Part shown: positions 1 to 6,551 of the stretch, piece after piece | How positions within the stretch are numbered: the first letter of the stretch is position 1 | Layout of the letters: each line of letters begins with the position of its first letter | Assembly (NCBI GenBank): GCA_011390535.1 | Contig: JAABSF010000017.1 | Location: 1 to 15,042, forward strand | DNA: 15,042 nucleotides | Source: Deltaproteobacteria bacterium | GTDB taxonomy: Bacteria; Myxococcota_A; Polyangia; HGW-17; SLPX01 | Direction of reading: 5' to 3' | Translations under genes and position numbers: made by a program | Notes under the pieces: model-generated | What the model saw: only the letters and a program-made list of their open reading frames with translations | What the model was told of the DNA's origin: nothing | The model's database searches: none

Positions 1-112
1 ACCTGGAGTATTCTCATTATTCTCTTTGGCTCGAAACCTGGAGTATTCTCATTATTCTCTTTGGCTCGAAACCTGGAGTATTCTCATTATTCTCTTTGGC
101 TCGAAACCTGGA
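1..112. repeat. 35-bp tandem repeat, 3 copies plus a 7-bp partial copy
   Basis: Three identical 35-bp units occupy 1-35, 36-70 and 71-105, followed by the first 7 bases of a fourth at 106-112. There is no spacer between units, so this is a minisatellite-like array and not CRISPR. The array begins at the window edge, so the true copy number is unknown. It lies just downstream of the 3' end of the minus-strand receiver-like gene. Perfect identity suggests recent slippage or duplication, or an assembly artefact. No function can be read from it. Confidence 0.95.
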
Positions 113-143
113 CCTTTTCTACTCTTTTCTTCCAATTCTTTTT

Positions 144-692
144 TCAATCCAAAAATGCTCTTATCATGGTGTATATGATGAAAGAGAGAAAAAGCAGCAG
201 CACGAAAACTATCAATAATGGGGGAATGCCCCCGAGCTTGGGAGGATCAGCCGAGATGCGGCGCAACCCTTCTACAAACTCCTCTCTGGAAAGAGTGGTC
301 TTATCATCGGCGTCGTCTTTGCTTGATTCTAAAGTCGCATCGGCCCAGTCCATCACATCCTTTGGCTCATAATTTTTCGCAAAATATGCACGGGCGTGAG
401 TTGTGAGTTTTTCGTGCTGATGAAAAACCTGTTCGTCTATGATATCTGAAATCAGGGCAACCGGAATCTCCCGGAGTCTTGGGTTCTTTCTGATAATATT
501 TAAAAGAGCGAAACCACTGATCCCCGGTAACTCACAGCGAATCACAAGTGCGCTTGGTAGAACCTCCCACGCTTTTTCGAGACCTGCTTTACCTTGGTTG
601 GCGACCTCCAGATCCCACCCATAAGAGGGGCACACTTCCTCCAGCTTTTGGGCAAAACGTTTACTATGGTCTATGAGCAGTAACTTATGCAC
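144..692 (-). CDS. Tail-anchored receiver-like (pseudo-receiver) protein
   Basis: This 182-aa protein has an N-terminal CheY-like domain (about residues 1-120). D8 of the acidic pocket and the conserved Lys (K106 in AKNYEP) are present. The residue aligned with the phosphoacceptor Asp is R52 (VIRCELPG where receivers have LLDxxLPG), and the second acidic residue is H9. It should therefore not be phosphorylated in the normal way. A charged linker (about 121-155) leads to one hydrophobic segment (about 158-178) almost at the C-terminus, which predicts a tail-anchored inner-membrane protein with the receiver in the cytoplasm. The start is GTG (690-692) with AAAGGGG (699-705) six bases upstream. 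It reads in the same direction as the ABC genes upstream, but 293 bp separate them. Receiver fold: fairly sure. Role as a phosphorylation-independent scaffold: inference. Confidence 0.88.
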   Translation of the reverse strand: MHKLLLIDHSKRFAQKLEEVCPSYGWDLEVANQGKAGLEKAWEVLPSALVIRCELPGISGFALLNIIRKNPRLREIPVALISDIIDEQVFHQHEKLTTHARAYFAKNYEPKDVMDWADATLESSKDDADDKTTLSREEFVEGLRRISADPPKLGGIPPLLIVFVLLLFLSFIIYTMIRAFLD

Positions 693-985
693 ATTTATCC
701 CCTTTTGGTCTTTAGCGACCGCTTCAAAACCCTTTCATCCTACTCTGATTACTCCCAACCGAACCAGCCAATACCTCCGCGCATCTTGTCACAAGGAGTG
801 TGCTGTGTAAATGTAAAGATAATGAATGACTTTAGATGAGTGCGTTTCTGTGAAGTAGCACTATCCACTCGGCCGTGCTGCGACTTTTGGCCACGGCCTA
901 TAGAACCACAGAGATTTTAGCGTTTGAGCGAATAGAAGCGAATTGGGGATCGGCCATGGCTGGTCTGCGACCGGCGGTTGCCCTG
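693..985. other. Intergenic region between natB-like gene and pseudo-receiver gene
   Basis: This 293-bp gap holds the leader of the minus-strand pseudo-receiver gene, including its ribosome binding site at 699-705. I see no convincing promoter hexamers, no GG-N10-GC site on the minus strand and no clear T-tailed terminator for the ABC operon. No gene is supported here. Confidence 0.5.
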
Positions 986-2449
986 TCAGTTTCTGAAGAG
1001 GACCTCTTCCCGCTGAAACCACCGGGTTGCAAATAAAAGGAGCAAGGAAGCAACGATGGTAGTCGAGACAAATATCAAGCCTACGTGATACCAATGACGA
1101 TCCAGATTGCCTGTAAATATCTCTTTCAATGCCAAAGAGATATTCACCACCGGGATGCTCGCCATCACCCAGTCGAGCTTTACGCCGGGCACAAAAGAAA
1201 CAAAAGCAGGCATGATGATCAAAAACTGAAGCGGTGCAGCGTAGGACTGACCTTCCTTGAAACTCTTGGCAAAGATCGAAAGCGCCAACAAAAGAGAGGA
1301 AAATATGGCGGCCACGGGGATGATCATTGACAGCACCGCAATTATCTCAATTACCCCGAGAGAGAAGGATGACCCTCCAAGCTCAGCCAGCTCTGAAAAC
1401 ACACCGATATTCAGAGAAAGAGCCAAGCTCACGGTGGCCAGTAGCGCGGAAGTGAGGGCGGCGCACAAAATCACGAGGAATTTCCCCAACACAAGCGACA
1501 ACCGTGAAACCGGAGCCACTAAAAGAGTCTCCAACGTCCCTCGCTCTTTCTCCCCGGCTCCCAGATCTATGGCAGGGTAGACGGCGCCAAGGAAGGCAAA
1601 GATGAGGATCATGTAGGGCAACATCTGCGACAACAGCTTTACAAGCGGCCCGGGCCCCGGCAGCTTTTTGACATCCAGCTTGTAGGGCCTGGCAAAACCG
1701 GCGGGTAGCTCTTTATCACTCACCCTGCGAGTCACCAACTTCCGCCCCATACCTTTAAAAACCCTCGAGAGACCGTTTCGCGCAGCCTCGCTCCGGTCAA
1801 CCGACTGGAGATAATAGATCGCGATAGAGGCGGTGGAATATTCATTCAACAGGCGGGTGGTTTCTTTTTCGAACTCCACCGCAGCCGCAATCTTGCCGGA
1901 CCGGATGGCTTCAGTTAAAAACTCTTCTTTTTTAGCTGGGTCGGCCAAAACCTCCGCTGATACTTTTAAATCCTCCGGGGTAATGATTCTAAAATTGGGT
2001 GGATATGCCTGGGCGAGAATACTCCGAGGTTCGGCGTCGAACTCACCCTCACCCACCACGGAGCGGATCTCCTTCAACAGCTTCTCCTTGTCGATGCCCT
2101 TCTCTTCCAAAAGCTTTGCAAAGCGACGCGGTTCACCTTTTGTCCTCGCCAGCTCCTTTTCCGACAGACCTTGCCTTCGCAATACCTCCACCAGCTCCAT
2201 CGCCCTACCCTTTGGGTCTGCACGAGCCGCGAGCTCTTCTGTAACCTCCAGAGCAACTTGTGGATTTATTACTAAAATATCCACCCTCTCTTTGGCGAGC
2301 TTATCTATAAAATGTGTCATCATCTCTGTGGTTACCCACATTATCGCGGGAATGGCGAGTGTGGGCAGCACAAGCATGAACACCAGAGTTCTTCGGTCCC
2401 GCAGAACATCGAGCAACTCTTTGCGAAATACGGTGCTGACAGGGTTCAT
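986..2449 (-). CDS. ABC-2 family transporter permease, NatB-like
   Basis: This 487-aa membrane protein belongs to the ABC-2/NatB permease family. TM1 lies at about residues 21-41, after the usual cytoplasmic start (VFRKELLDVLRDRRTL). A large extracytoplasmic domain follows (about 42-270), then a C-terminal membrane bundle (about 275-476). The conserved cytoplasmic motif GEKERGTLETLL lies at 300-311, followed by APVSR. The C-terminus, EEVLF, also resembles NatB. The family couples ATP hydrolysis by a NatA partner to export of Na+ or other small substrates; the substrate here cannot be read from sequence. Its ATG overlaps the TGA of the upstream ATPase gene (ATGA at 2446-2449), which indicates translational coupling in a two-gene operon. 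At 487 aa it is longer than the roughly 400-aa classical NatB, the excess being in the external domain. Confidence 0.92.
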   Translation of the reverse strand: MNPVSTVFRKELLDVLRDRRTLVFMLVLPTLAIPAIMWVTTEMMTHFIDKLAKERVDILVINPQVALEVTEELAARADPKGRAMELVEVLRRQGLSEKELARTKGEPRRFAKLLEEKGIDKEKLLKEIRSVVGEGEFDAEPRSILAQAYPPNFRIITPEDLKVSAEVLADPAKKEEFLTEAIRSGKIAAAVEFEKETTRLLNEYSTASIAIYYLQSVDRSEAARNGLSRVFKGMGRKLVTRRVSDKELPAGFARPYKLDVKKLPGPGPLVKLLSQMLPYMILIFAFLGAVYPAIDLGAGEKERGTLETLLVAPVSRLSLVLGKFLVILCAALTSALLATVSLALSLNIGVFSELAELGGSSFSLGVIEIIAVLSMIIPVAAIFSSLLLALSIFAKSFKEGQSYAAPLQFLIIMPAFVSFVPGVKLDWVMASIPVVNISLALKEIFTGNLDRHWYHVGLIFVSTTIVASLLLLFATRWFQREEVLFRN

Positions 2450-3315
2450 TTCCCGCTCCTCTCTTGCTTCCCGACCAAACTCACAAAGGCCTCTTCGACG
2501 CGATGAGCCTCACTCCCCTTCAACATATCCTCCAGCCGATCATCAGCCAAAAGGCGCCCTTCATGAATCACTCCCACACGATCACAAAGCTTTTCAACCT
2601 CTTCCATGATGTGTGTTGAAAAGATCACGCACTTGTTCCTCGCCCTGCAATCCCTGACGAAATCAACGATGGTGCGTGATGTCAAAACATCCAGCCCCGC
2701 AGTAGGTTCGTCGAAAATCAACACCTCGGGGTCGTGTAAGACCGTCCGGACTATGGAGACTTTTTGTTTCATCCCCGTAGAAAGCTTATCGCACCTTCTA
2801 TCTGCAAACTCTTTCATCTCAAAGAGATCAAAGAGTTCATCGATTCGCGTCTGAATAGCGCCGGCGCTCATGCCATTCAGCCTTCCGAAGTAGGTAACCA
2901 TCTCCCGTGCCGTCAACCTGCCATAGAGGCTCGTCGCGGTGGACATAAAACCAATGCGCTCCCTCACCCCTCGCGGGTTCTCCTGTACATCAAATCCACA
3001 AATAGAAACGCTGCCTGAGGTTGGAGTGAGCATTGTTGAAAGCATACGCAAAACAGTGGTCTTCCCCGCGCCGTTGATCCCCAAAAGCCCATACACCTCT
3101 CCAAAATAAGCTCGGAAGCTGACTGAATCAACAGCCCTTACCTCACCTCCCTTTCTTGTCTTGAACACCTTTGTGAGCGAATCGGCAATAACGCCCTCTT
3201 TCTTTTCATCCTCCACTCCCTTTTCATCCTTCACTCCCTTTTCATCCTCCACTCCCTTTTCATCCTTCATTCCCTTTCTATTCTTTTTATCCACATATTC
3301 CGCCGTGTCAGCCAA
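2446..3315 (-). CDS. ABC transporter ATP-binding protein, NatA-like, with repetitive N-terminal extension
   Basis: This 289-aa protein is the nucleotide-binding partner of the downstream permease. It shows Walker A GINGAGKTT (79-87), signature LSTGMKQKV (178-186), Walker B LIFDEPTAGLD (199-209) and the switch His in FSTHIMEE (H235). The Q-loop position reads GFMSTATSLY, with no Gln, as in several NatA-type proteins. The ABC domain begins near residue 41. The first 40 residues are highly charged and contain four hexapeptide repeats (GMKDEK, GVEDEK, GVKDEK, GVEDEK; residues 15-38) that are absent from typical family members. The start is TTG at 3313-3315, chosen because AAAGGAGA (3323-3330) sits seven bases upstream and no in-frame ATG with a ribosome binding site precedes the ABC domain. 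It is the first gene of the natAB-like operon. Confidence 0.92.
   Translation of the reverse strand: MADTAEYVDKKNRKGMKDEKGVEDEKGVKDEKGVEDEKKEGVIADSLTKVFKTRKGGEVRAVDSVSFRAYFGEVYGLLGINGAGKTTVLRMLSTMLTPTSGSVSICGFDVQENPRGVRERIGFMSTATSLYGRLTAREMVTYFGRLNGMSAGAIQTRIDELFDLFEMKEFADRRCDKLSTGMKQKVSIVRTVLHDPEVLIFDEPTAGLDVLTSRTIVDFVRDCRARNKCVIFSTHIMEEVEKLCDRVGVIHEGRLLADDRLEDMLKGSEAHRVEEAFVSLVGKQERSGK
3203..3274. repeat. 18-bp tandem repeat inside the natA-like gene, 4 copies
   Basis: Four 18-bp units lie at 3203-3220, 3221-3238, 3239-3256 and 3257-3274, differing at only two or three positions. Read on the minus strand they encode four copies of a six-residue unit of the form G-V/M-E/K-D-E-K. The period is a multiple of three, so copy-number change would keep the reading frame and only alter the length of the charged N-terminal extension. 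Confidence 0.95.
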
Positions 3316-3322
3316 CTGAATA

Positions 3323-3330
3323 TCTCCTTT
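3323..3330 (-). promoter_or_regulatory. Ribosome binding site fixing the TTG start of the natA-like gene
   Basis: On the minus strand AAAGGAGA is followed by seven bases and TTG (3313-3315). This near-consensus Shine-Dalgarno sequence decides the start and places the hexapeptide repeats inside the translated protein. Confidence 0.8.
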
Positions 3331-3478
3331 GTTCCCGAACTCCGGTGAGCAACCAATAATTATTAACTGGTTCCCATCCCAAAACCCCTCCCGTCGGAGG
3401 ATTGGGGCGGGGCGAGCCTGTCTGCTCTAACTAAAAGTAGAAACTCTGTATTAGACCTGATAGACATACTCTTATCAA

Positions 3479-3493
3479 GGATCTATGTGATCC
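3479..3493. promoter_or_regulatory. Inverted repeat GGATC-N5-GATCC, possible operator
   Basis: A perfect 5-bp inverted repeat with a 5-bp spacer lies 45 bp upstream of the CoADR-rhodanese start. It is preceded by a looser inverted repeat, CTGATA...TATCA, at about 3457-3477. The position suits a repressor or activator site for a redox- or sulfur-responsive regulator, but no regulator family can be named from the sequence. It may be chance. Confidence 0.3.
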
Positions 3494-3538
3494 GGAGTGT
3501 TTTTTTACTTTTTTGACATCAATTTTTGGAGGAAAAAG

Positions 3539-5233
3539 ATGAGCACGAAAAAGATTGTTGTAGTGGGCGGCTCCGCTGCAGGACCAAAAGCAGCCGCAAA
3601 AGCCAGAAGAATGGACCAAAATGCAGATATTACCATAATACAAAAAGGGCCTGATCTTTCCATGGCCTCTTGTGGCTACCCTTATTTTGTGGGTGGAGTC
3701 TTCGATGAGCGCAATAAGCTCATTTGCACTCCCACCGGCGTCGTCCGAGATCCTCTCTTTTATATGAAGGCTAAAGGAATTCGAGCCCTCCCTTTAACAG
3801 AGGTCGTGGAGATCAATCGTAAAGAACACAAAGTAAAATGTAAACGGCTGGAGACGGATGAGGAGTTTTTGGTCGATTATGACAAACTGGTCTTGGCCAC
3901 AGGAACAGAGCCCATAAAGCCACCGGTCCCCGGCATCGAGCTGGAAGGTATTACAACCCTACAGTCTATGCGTGACGCAGACTATTTGCGCAAGATTCGT
4001 GATGAAGGGCAGGTAAAAAAAGCTGTCGTTGTAGGAGGTGGCTTAATCGGGATGGAGGTGTGTGAAGCGTTACAACTGGCCGGCATTCACATCACCGTAG
4101 TGGAGATGTTGGATCAAATATTGACATTTTTGGACTGGGAGCTCGCCAAACTGGTTGAAAACCATGTAAAGAGCAAGGGAGCCATGATCGTCACCGGAAA
4201 TCCGGTCACCGAATTTTTGGGTGAAGACGGGAAGCTGATGGGGATCAAACTTAAAAACGGCACCGAGCTTCCATGCAATCTGGCAGTTGTAGCCGTAGGT
4301 GTGAAACCCAGCACTTCACTGGCCGAAAGAGCGGGTCTTGAATTGGGTGAGAGGAGAGGCATCCGTGTGGACGAATACATGCAAACCTCCGACAAAGACA
4401 TTTATGCGTGTGGTGATTGCTGTGAGATCCGACATCGCATCACCGGAGAAAGGATGTCCGCCTTTTACGGCGACCTTGCAAATTTAGAAGGTAGAGTTGT
4501 GGGCAAGAATATCGTCGAAGGAAACAAAACAAAGTTCCCGGGGACAATCCACACGGGCATCTGTAAGATCTTTGATTGGGCCGCCGGCTCAACGGGGTTT
4601 AACGAGTATTTCGCCCATGAGGCAGGATATGACGTGGAAACTACGTTGATAACAGCCTTGGACAAGCCCGGCTTCATGGGGGCAAACCCTCTGATAATGA
4701 AAATGGTGGCAGACAAAAAGAGCCAAAAAGTACTGGGTGTTCAGTGTGTAGGGCCGGGGGATGTAAGCAAACGCATCGCAGAAGCGGCCGTAGGGATAAT
4801 GGGCAATATGACGGTTGAAGATTTCTGCAATCTGGATCTCCCCTATGCGCCTCCGTTCTCACAGGCTCTAGATGCATTGATCACTCTCGGCCATGTAATG
4901 GAAAACAAGCTGCAAAGCAGAATGCAGGGCATCTCGGCGAAAGATTTGAAAGAGAAGCTGAACAAAAAGGACGATATGTTTTTACTCGATGCCCGCGGAC
5001 CTGATGAATACGAAGAGATGCGCCTCGGCGTAGGCGAGACACTTATCCCCATAGGAAAGCTCCGAGAGCGAATGGGAGAGCTCCCGGAAGACAAATCGAA
5101 AGAGATTATCTGCTATTGTAAAATATCTCTCCGGGGCTACGAAGCCGCGAGCTTACTTGAAAGCCACGGTTACACAAACGTAAAGGTGCTTGAAGGAGGA
5201 ATAGTCGCCTGGCCCTATCCAAGGGAAAAATAG
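3539..5233 (+). CDS. CoA-disulfide / CoA-persulfide reductase with C-terminal rhodanese domain (CoADR-Rhd)
   Basis: This 564-aa flavoprotein has the order FAD domain, NAD(P)H domain, dimerisation domain, rhodanese. The FAD-binding Gly-rich stretch GGSAAG is at 10-15. The single redox-active Cys, C45 in SMASCGYPY, marks the CoA-disulfide reductase branch and not the two-Cys disulfide reductases. GGGLIG (166-171) binds the pyridine nucleotide, CGD (291-293) completes the FAD site, and YAPPF (436-440) is conserved in this group. The C-terminal rhodanese (about 465-564) keeps its catalytic Cys in YCKISLRG (C527). Such fusions reduce CoA-persulfide or CoA-disulfide and handle sulfane sulfur in the cytoplasm. 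The ATG at 3539 is chosen over an in-frame ATG at 3497 because GGAGG stands directly before it. A 74-aa Cys-rich protein follows 95 bp downstream. Confidence 0.95.
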   Translation: MSTKKIVVVGGSAAGPKAAAKARRMDQNADITIIQKGPDLSMASCGYPYFVGGVFDERNKLICTPTGVVRDPLFYMKAKGIRALPLTEVVEINRKEHKVKCKRLETDEEFLVDYDKLVLATGTEPIKPPVPGIELEGITTLQSMRDADYLRKIRDEGQVKKAVVVGGGLIGMEVCEALQLAGIHITVVEMLDQILTFLDWELAKLVENHVKSKGAMIVTGNPVTEFLGEDGKLMGIKLKNGTELPCNLAVVAVGVKPSTSLAERAGLELGERRGIRVDEYMQTSDKDIYACGDCCEIRHRITGERMSAFYGDLANLEGRVVGKNIVEGNKTKFPGTIHTGICKIFDWAAGSTGFNEYFAHEAGYDVETTLITALDKPGFMGANPLIMKMVADKKSQKVLGVQCVGPGDVSKRIAEAAVGIMGNMTVEDFCNLDLPYAPPFSQALDALITLGHVMENKLQSRMQGISAKDLKEKLNKKDDMFLLDARGPDEYEEMRLGVGETLIPIGKLRERMGELPEDKSKEIICYCKISLRGYEAASLLESHGYTNVKVLEGGIVAWPYPREK

Positions 5234-5255
5234 CCATCGCAGTCCGACTGTAACG

Positions 5256-5306
5256 AATAAAAAAGCTATAGTAATAAGACAGCAACTAATAAAAAAGCTA
5301 TAGTAA
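5256..5306. repeat. Tandem direct repeat, 32-bp period, upstream of the 74-aa Cys protein gene
   Basis: An identical 19-bp A/T-rich word occurs at 5256-5274 and 5288-5306, and flanking bases also match with a few changes. The word contains the palindrome AGCT and ends in TATAGTAA. It fills most of the gap between the CoADR-rhodanese stop and the next ribosome binding site. It may be an unstable spacer, a doubled operator, or a slippage product. Confidence 0.9.
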
Positions 5307-5328
5307 CAAGAAAAGGAAAGACAGACTC

Positions 5329-5553
5329 ATGCGAGACAAAAACAAGCACGATATGGGAACCTCACAACCAGGAACTGATTCTCCCGAGAAAGAACACAAC
5401 ATCATCGTCCGGCTCCTGGCGTGGCGGTGCGAAAAATGCCCAATATGCAGCTACGCCAGGAGCAATCCGGAGAGTTTGGCCGCCAAAGTGGTTCGTTTCC
5501 ACGGTAAGTTTTGCCCCATGTGGCGCGCTCATGAAAAAGTATATGGAGAGTAA
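5329..5553 (+). CDS. Small Cys-cluster protein of unknown function
   Basis: This 74-aa protein has a polar N-terminus (1-22) and a core with C34-x2-C37-x2-C40 followed by H58, C62 and H68 (CEKCPIC ... RFHGKFCPMW). Four Cys in this spacing could bind one metal ion or an Fe-S cluster. I have a general impression of similar short proteins (CPxCxYARKNPES ... WHGKxCPxWKAxEKxYG) in anaerobic bacteria, but I cannot assign a named family. There is no signal peptide or TM segment, so it is probably cytoplasmic. It has an AAGGAAAG ribosome binding site and lies 95 bp after the persulfide reductase gene on the same strand, so the two may be co-transcribed and it may act in sulfur or redox handling (inference). 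Confidence 0.82.
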   Translation: MRDKNKHDMGTSQPGTDSPEKEHNIIVRLLAWRCEKCPICSYARSNPESLAAKVVRFHGKFCPMWRAHEKVYGE

Positions 5554-5567
5554 CCTTCTCTCTTTTT
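5546..5567 (+). terminator. Possible short intrinsic terminator after the Cys-cluster gene
   Basis: GAGAG (5546-5550) pairs with CTCTC (5558-5562) across a 7-base loop and runs straight into TTTTT (5563-5567). The stem is short and GC content is moderate. It overlaps the stop codon of the 74-aa gene. Placement between it and the separately promoted hsp20 is sensible. Confidence 0.4.
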
Positions 5568-5786
5568 AACAAAAGGAAACAAACATCTTCTTTTTAAAAA
5601 GCCGCTGACGTGAGCTTCTGTGCGGTTTTCTGTTCAGTTGTCCTTTTCTGCGAAACTATTCCTGTCTTTCCGGACATTCATCACGCTTTTTGTGAACTCA
5701 ACTGATTAAGTCATACTAACTACCACCCCCGTTTTTGCCGACGTTGTAGGTTGTCCCTCCCTCTTTGGTTCCTCTTTTTTTTAAGA

Positions 5787-5802
5787 TGGCATGGTTCTAG
5801 CA
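5787..5802 (+). promoter_or_regulatory. Candidate sigma-54 promoter of hsp20
   Basis: TGGCATGGTTCTAGCA has the -24 element TGGCA and a -12 element TAGCA, with exactly ten bases between GG (5788-5789) and GC (5800-5801). The consensus is TGGCAC-N5-TTGCA, so it differs at one key position in each half. Transcription would start near 5813, giving a leader of about 114 bases that contains the whole 13-bp repeat array. An NtrC-type activator is encoded in the same window. Confidence 0.6.
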
Positions 5803-5824
5803 AGTTCTATTCTCTATCGACAAA

Positions 5825-5902
5825 ACATGTAATCGAAGCAGTCAGTCGAGACATGTAGTCGTGACATGTAGTCGAAACGTGTAATCGAAACATGAAACAT
5901 TC
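5825..5902. repeat. Iterated 13-bp repeat in the hsp20 leader (six units, graded decay)
   Basis: Consecutive 13-base units lie at 5825, 5838, 5851, 5864, 5877 and 5890. The core is ACATGTAGTCGAA. Units 1, 3, 4 and 5 match it closely, while units 2 and 6 are degenerate. Each good unit contains the palindrome ACATGT or a one-base variant. The array lies between the candidate sigma-54 site and the hsp20 ribosome binding site. It could be an iteron-like protein-binding array, an RNA element in the leader, or a decaying minisatellite. Confidence 0.85.
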
Positions 5903-5926
5903 AAAGAAAGAGCAAGGAGGAAAAAA

Positions 5927-6373
5927 ATGTTTCCACTAGTGCCAAGAACAAACACATGGATGACCCCAGCGACTGATCCCATGCGCAGAGACATGCAACT
6001 TGAAAATATCTTCGAGCAAATGTTCCGGAATACCGGCATCTGGAAAGAAGATATGTTCGGCAACTACCCGGTGGACATTCATGAAGAGGACGGCAAAATC
6101 AGGGTGGATGCAGAGTTGCCCGGTTTCAAGCCATCCGAAGTGGACATTAAGCTTGACAACAACAAGCTCTATATCACCGCTGAACGAGAAAAAACCGACA
6201 GCGAGGGGACGTCCCACATACATGAACGTCGTTTTACCAGGGTAAATCGAGTGTTTACTCTTCCTACCCCTGTAGATGAGGAAAACGTCAAAGCCGAAAT
6301 GGACAACGGGGTCTTGCATCTCAATATGCCCAAACAGGAAAATGAGAGACCTCGAAGAATCGAAGTGAAGTAA
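5927..6373 (+). CDS. Small heat shock protein, Hsp20 / alpha-crystallin family
   Basis: This 148-aa ATP-independent holdase binds unfolding proteins in large oligomers in the cytoplasm. The N-terminal arm (1-46) is followed by the alpha-crystallin domain (about 47-137). Its typical features are the opening PVDIHEEDGKI, the ERRFTRVNRVFTLP strand pair (100-113) and the closing GVLHLNMPK (128-136). The C-terminal tail carries the I-x-V anchor (I145-E-V147). Length and domain order are normal for the family. The ribosome binding site AAGGAGG lies 6 bases before the ATG. The gene is flanked by its own long leader and is probably a single transcription unit. Control by sigma-54 is suggested by the site at 5787-5802, which is unusual because hsp20 genes are more often under sigma-32 or repressor control. 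Confidence 0.97.
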   Translation: MFPLVPRTNTWMTPATDPMRRDMQLENIFEQMFRNTGIWKEDMFGNYPVDIHEEDGKIRVDAELPGFKPSEVDIKLDNNKLYITAEREKTDSEGTSHIHERRFTRVNRVFTLPTPVDEENVKAEMDNGVLHLNMPKQENERPRRIEVK

Positions 6374-6380
6374 CTTAGCC

Positions 6381-6415
6381 GGGGGAGCTTTCCATATCGT
6401 TATGGAAGGCCTCTC
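6381..6415 (+). terminator. Hairpin downstream of hsp20, possible terminator
   Basis: TTCCATA (6390-6396) and TATGGAA (6401-6407) pair perfectly around a TCGT loop, and the stem extends through GCT/GGC (6387-6410) and imperfectly further out. The nearest T-run (TTTTT, about 6432) is some 20 bases past the stem, so termination is uncertain. It may instead protect the 3' end of the mRNA. Confidence 0.4.
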
Positions 6416-6551
6416 GAAAACTCGTAGGCGCTTTTTACAAAAAACAAATATTTATCACCAAAATCGTCCAAAGGCGTCGACGGGTTTTCTAGTGTCTTTC
6501 CAGACCATAAGGTCCCGCTCAACGACAAAAAACAAACCAAAGGAGCTATAA

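Larger units (their letters stand above)
5554..5926 (+). other. Upstream region of hsp20 without a gene
   Basis: The 373-bp gap holds a possible terminator tail at its left end, the candidate sigma-54 promoter (5787-5802) and the 13-bp repeat array (5825-5902). The hsp20 ribosome binding site AAGGAGG lies just before its ATG. The stretch 5570-5780 is pyrimidine-rich. It includes a loose TGTC-N6-GACA dyad near 5672 that could be an activator site, but I see nothing that confirms this. No coding region is supported. Confidence 0.6.

Noticed and set aside
1..112. CRISPR array
   Set aside because: The 35-bp units abut directly with no unique spacers between them, and no cas genes are present.
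993..1007. Palindrome GAAGAGG-A-CCTCTTC as a terminator of the ABC operon
   Set aside because: It lies inside the last codons of the permease gene (encoding EEVLF) and has no T-run after it on the minus strand.
3385..3412. GC-rich hairpin (CCTCC-CGTC-GGAGG) between the divergent natA-like and CoADR-rhodanese genes as a terminator
   Set aside because: The stem is only five clean base pairs, there is no T-run on either strand, and both flanking genes are transcribed away from it.
3403..3418. Sigma-54-like GG-N10-GC site upstream of the CoADR-rhodanese gene
   Set aside because: Spacing fits, but it lies in a G-rich run, the -12 half reads GAGC and not TTGC, and the -24 half lacks CAC. It is likely chance.
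3497..3538. N-terminal extension of the CoADR-rhodanese protein from an upstream in-frame ATG
   Set aside because: The extra 14 residues (MFFYFFDINFWRKK) have no ribosome binding site, whereas GGAGG stands directly before the ATG at 3539, and the FAD motif begins at a normal distance from the latter.
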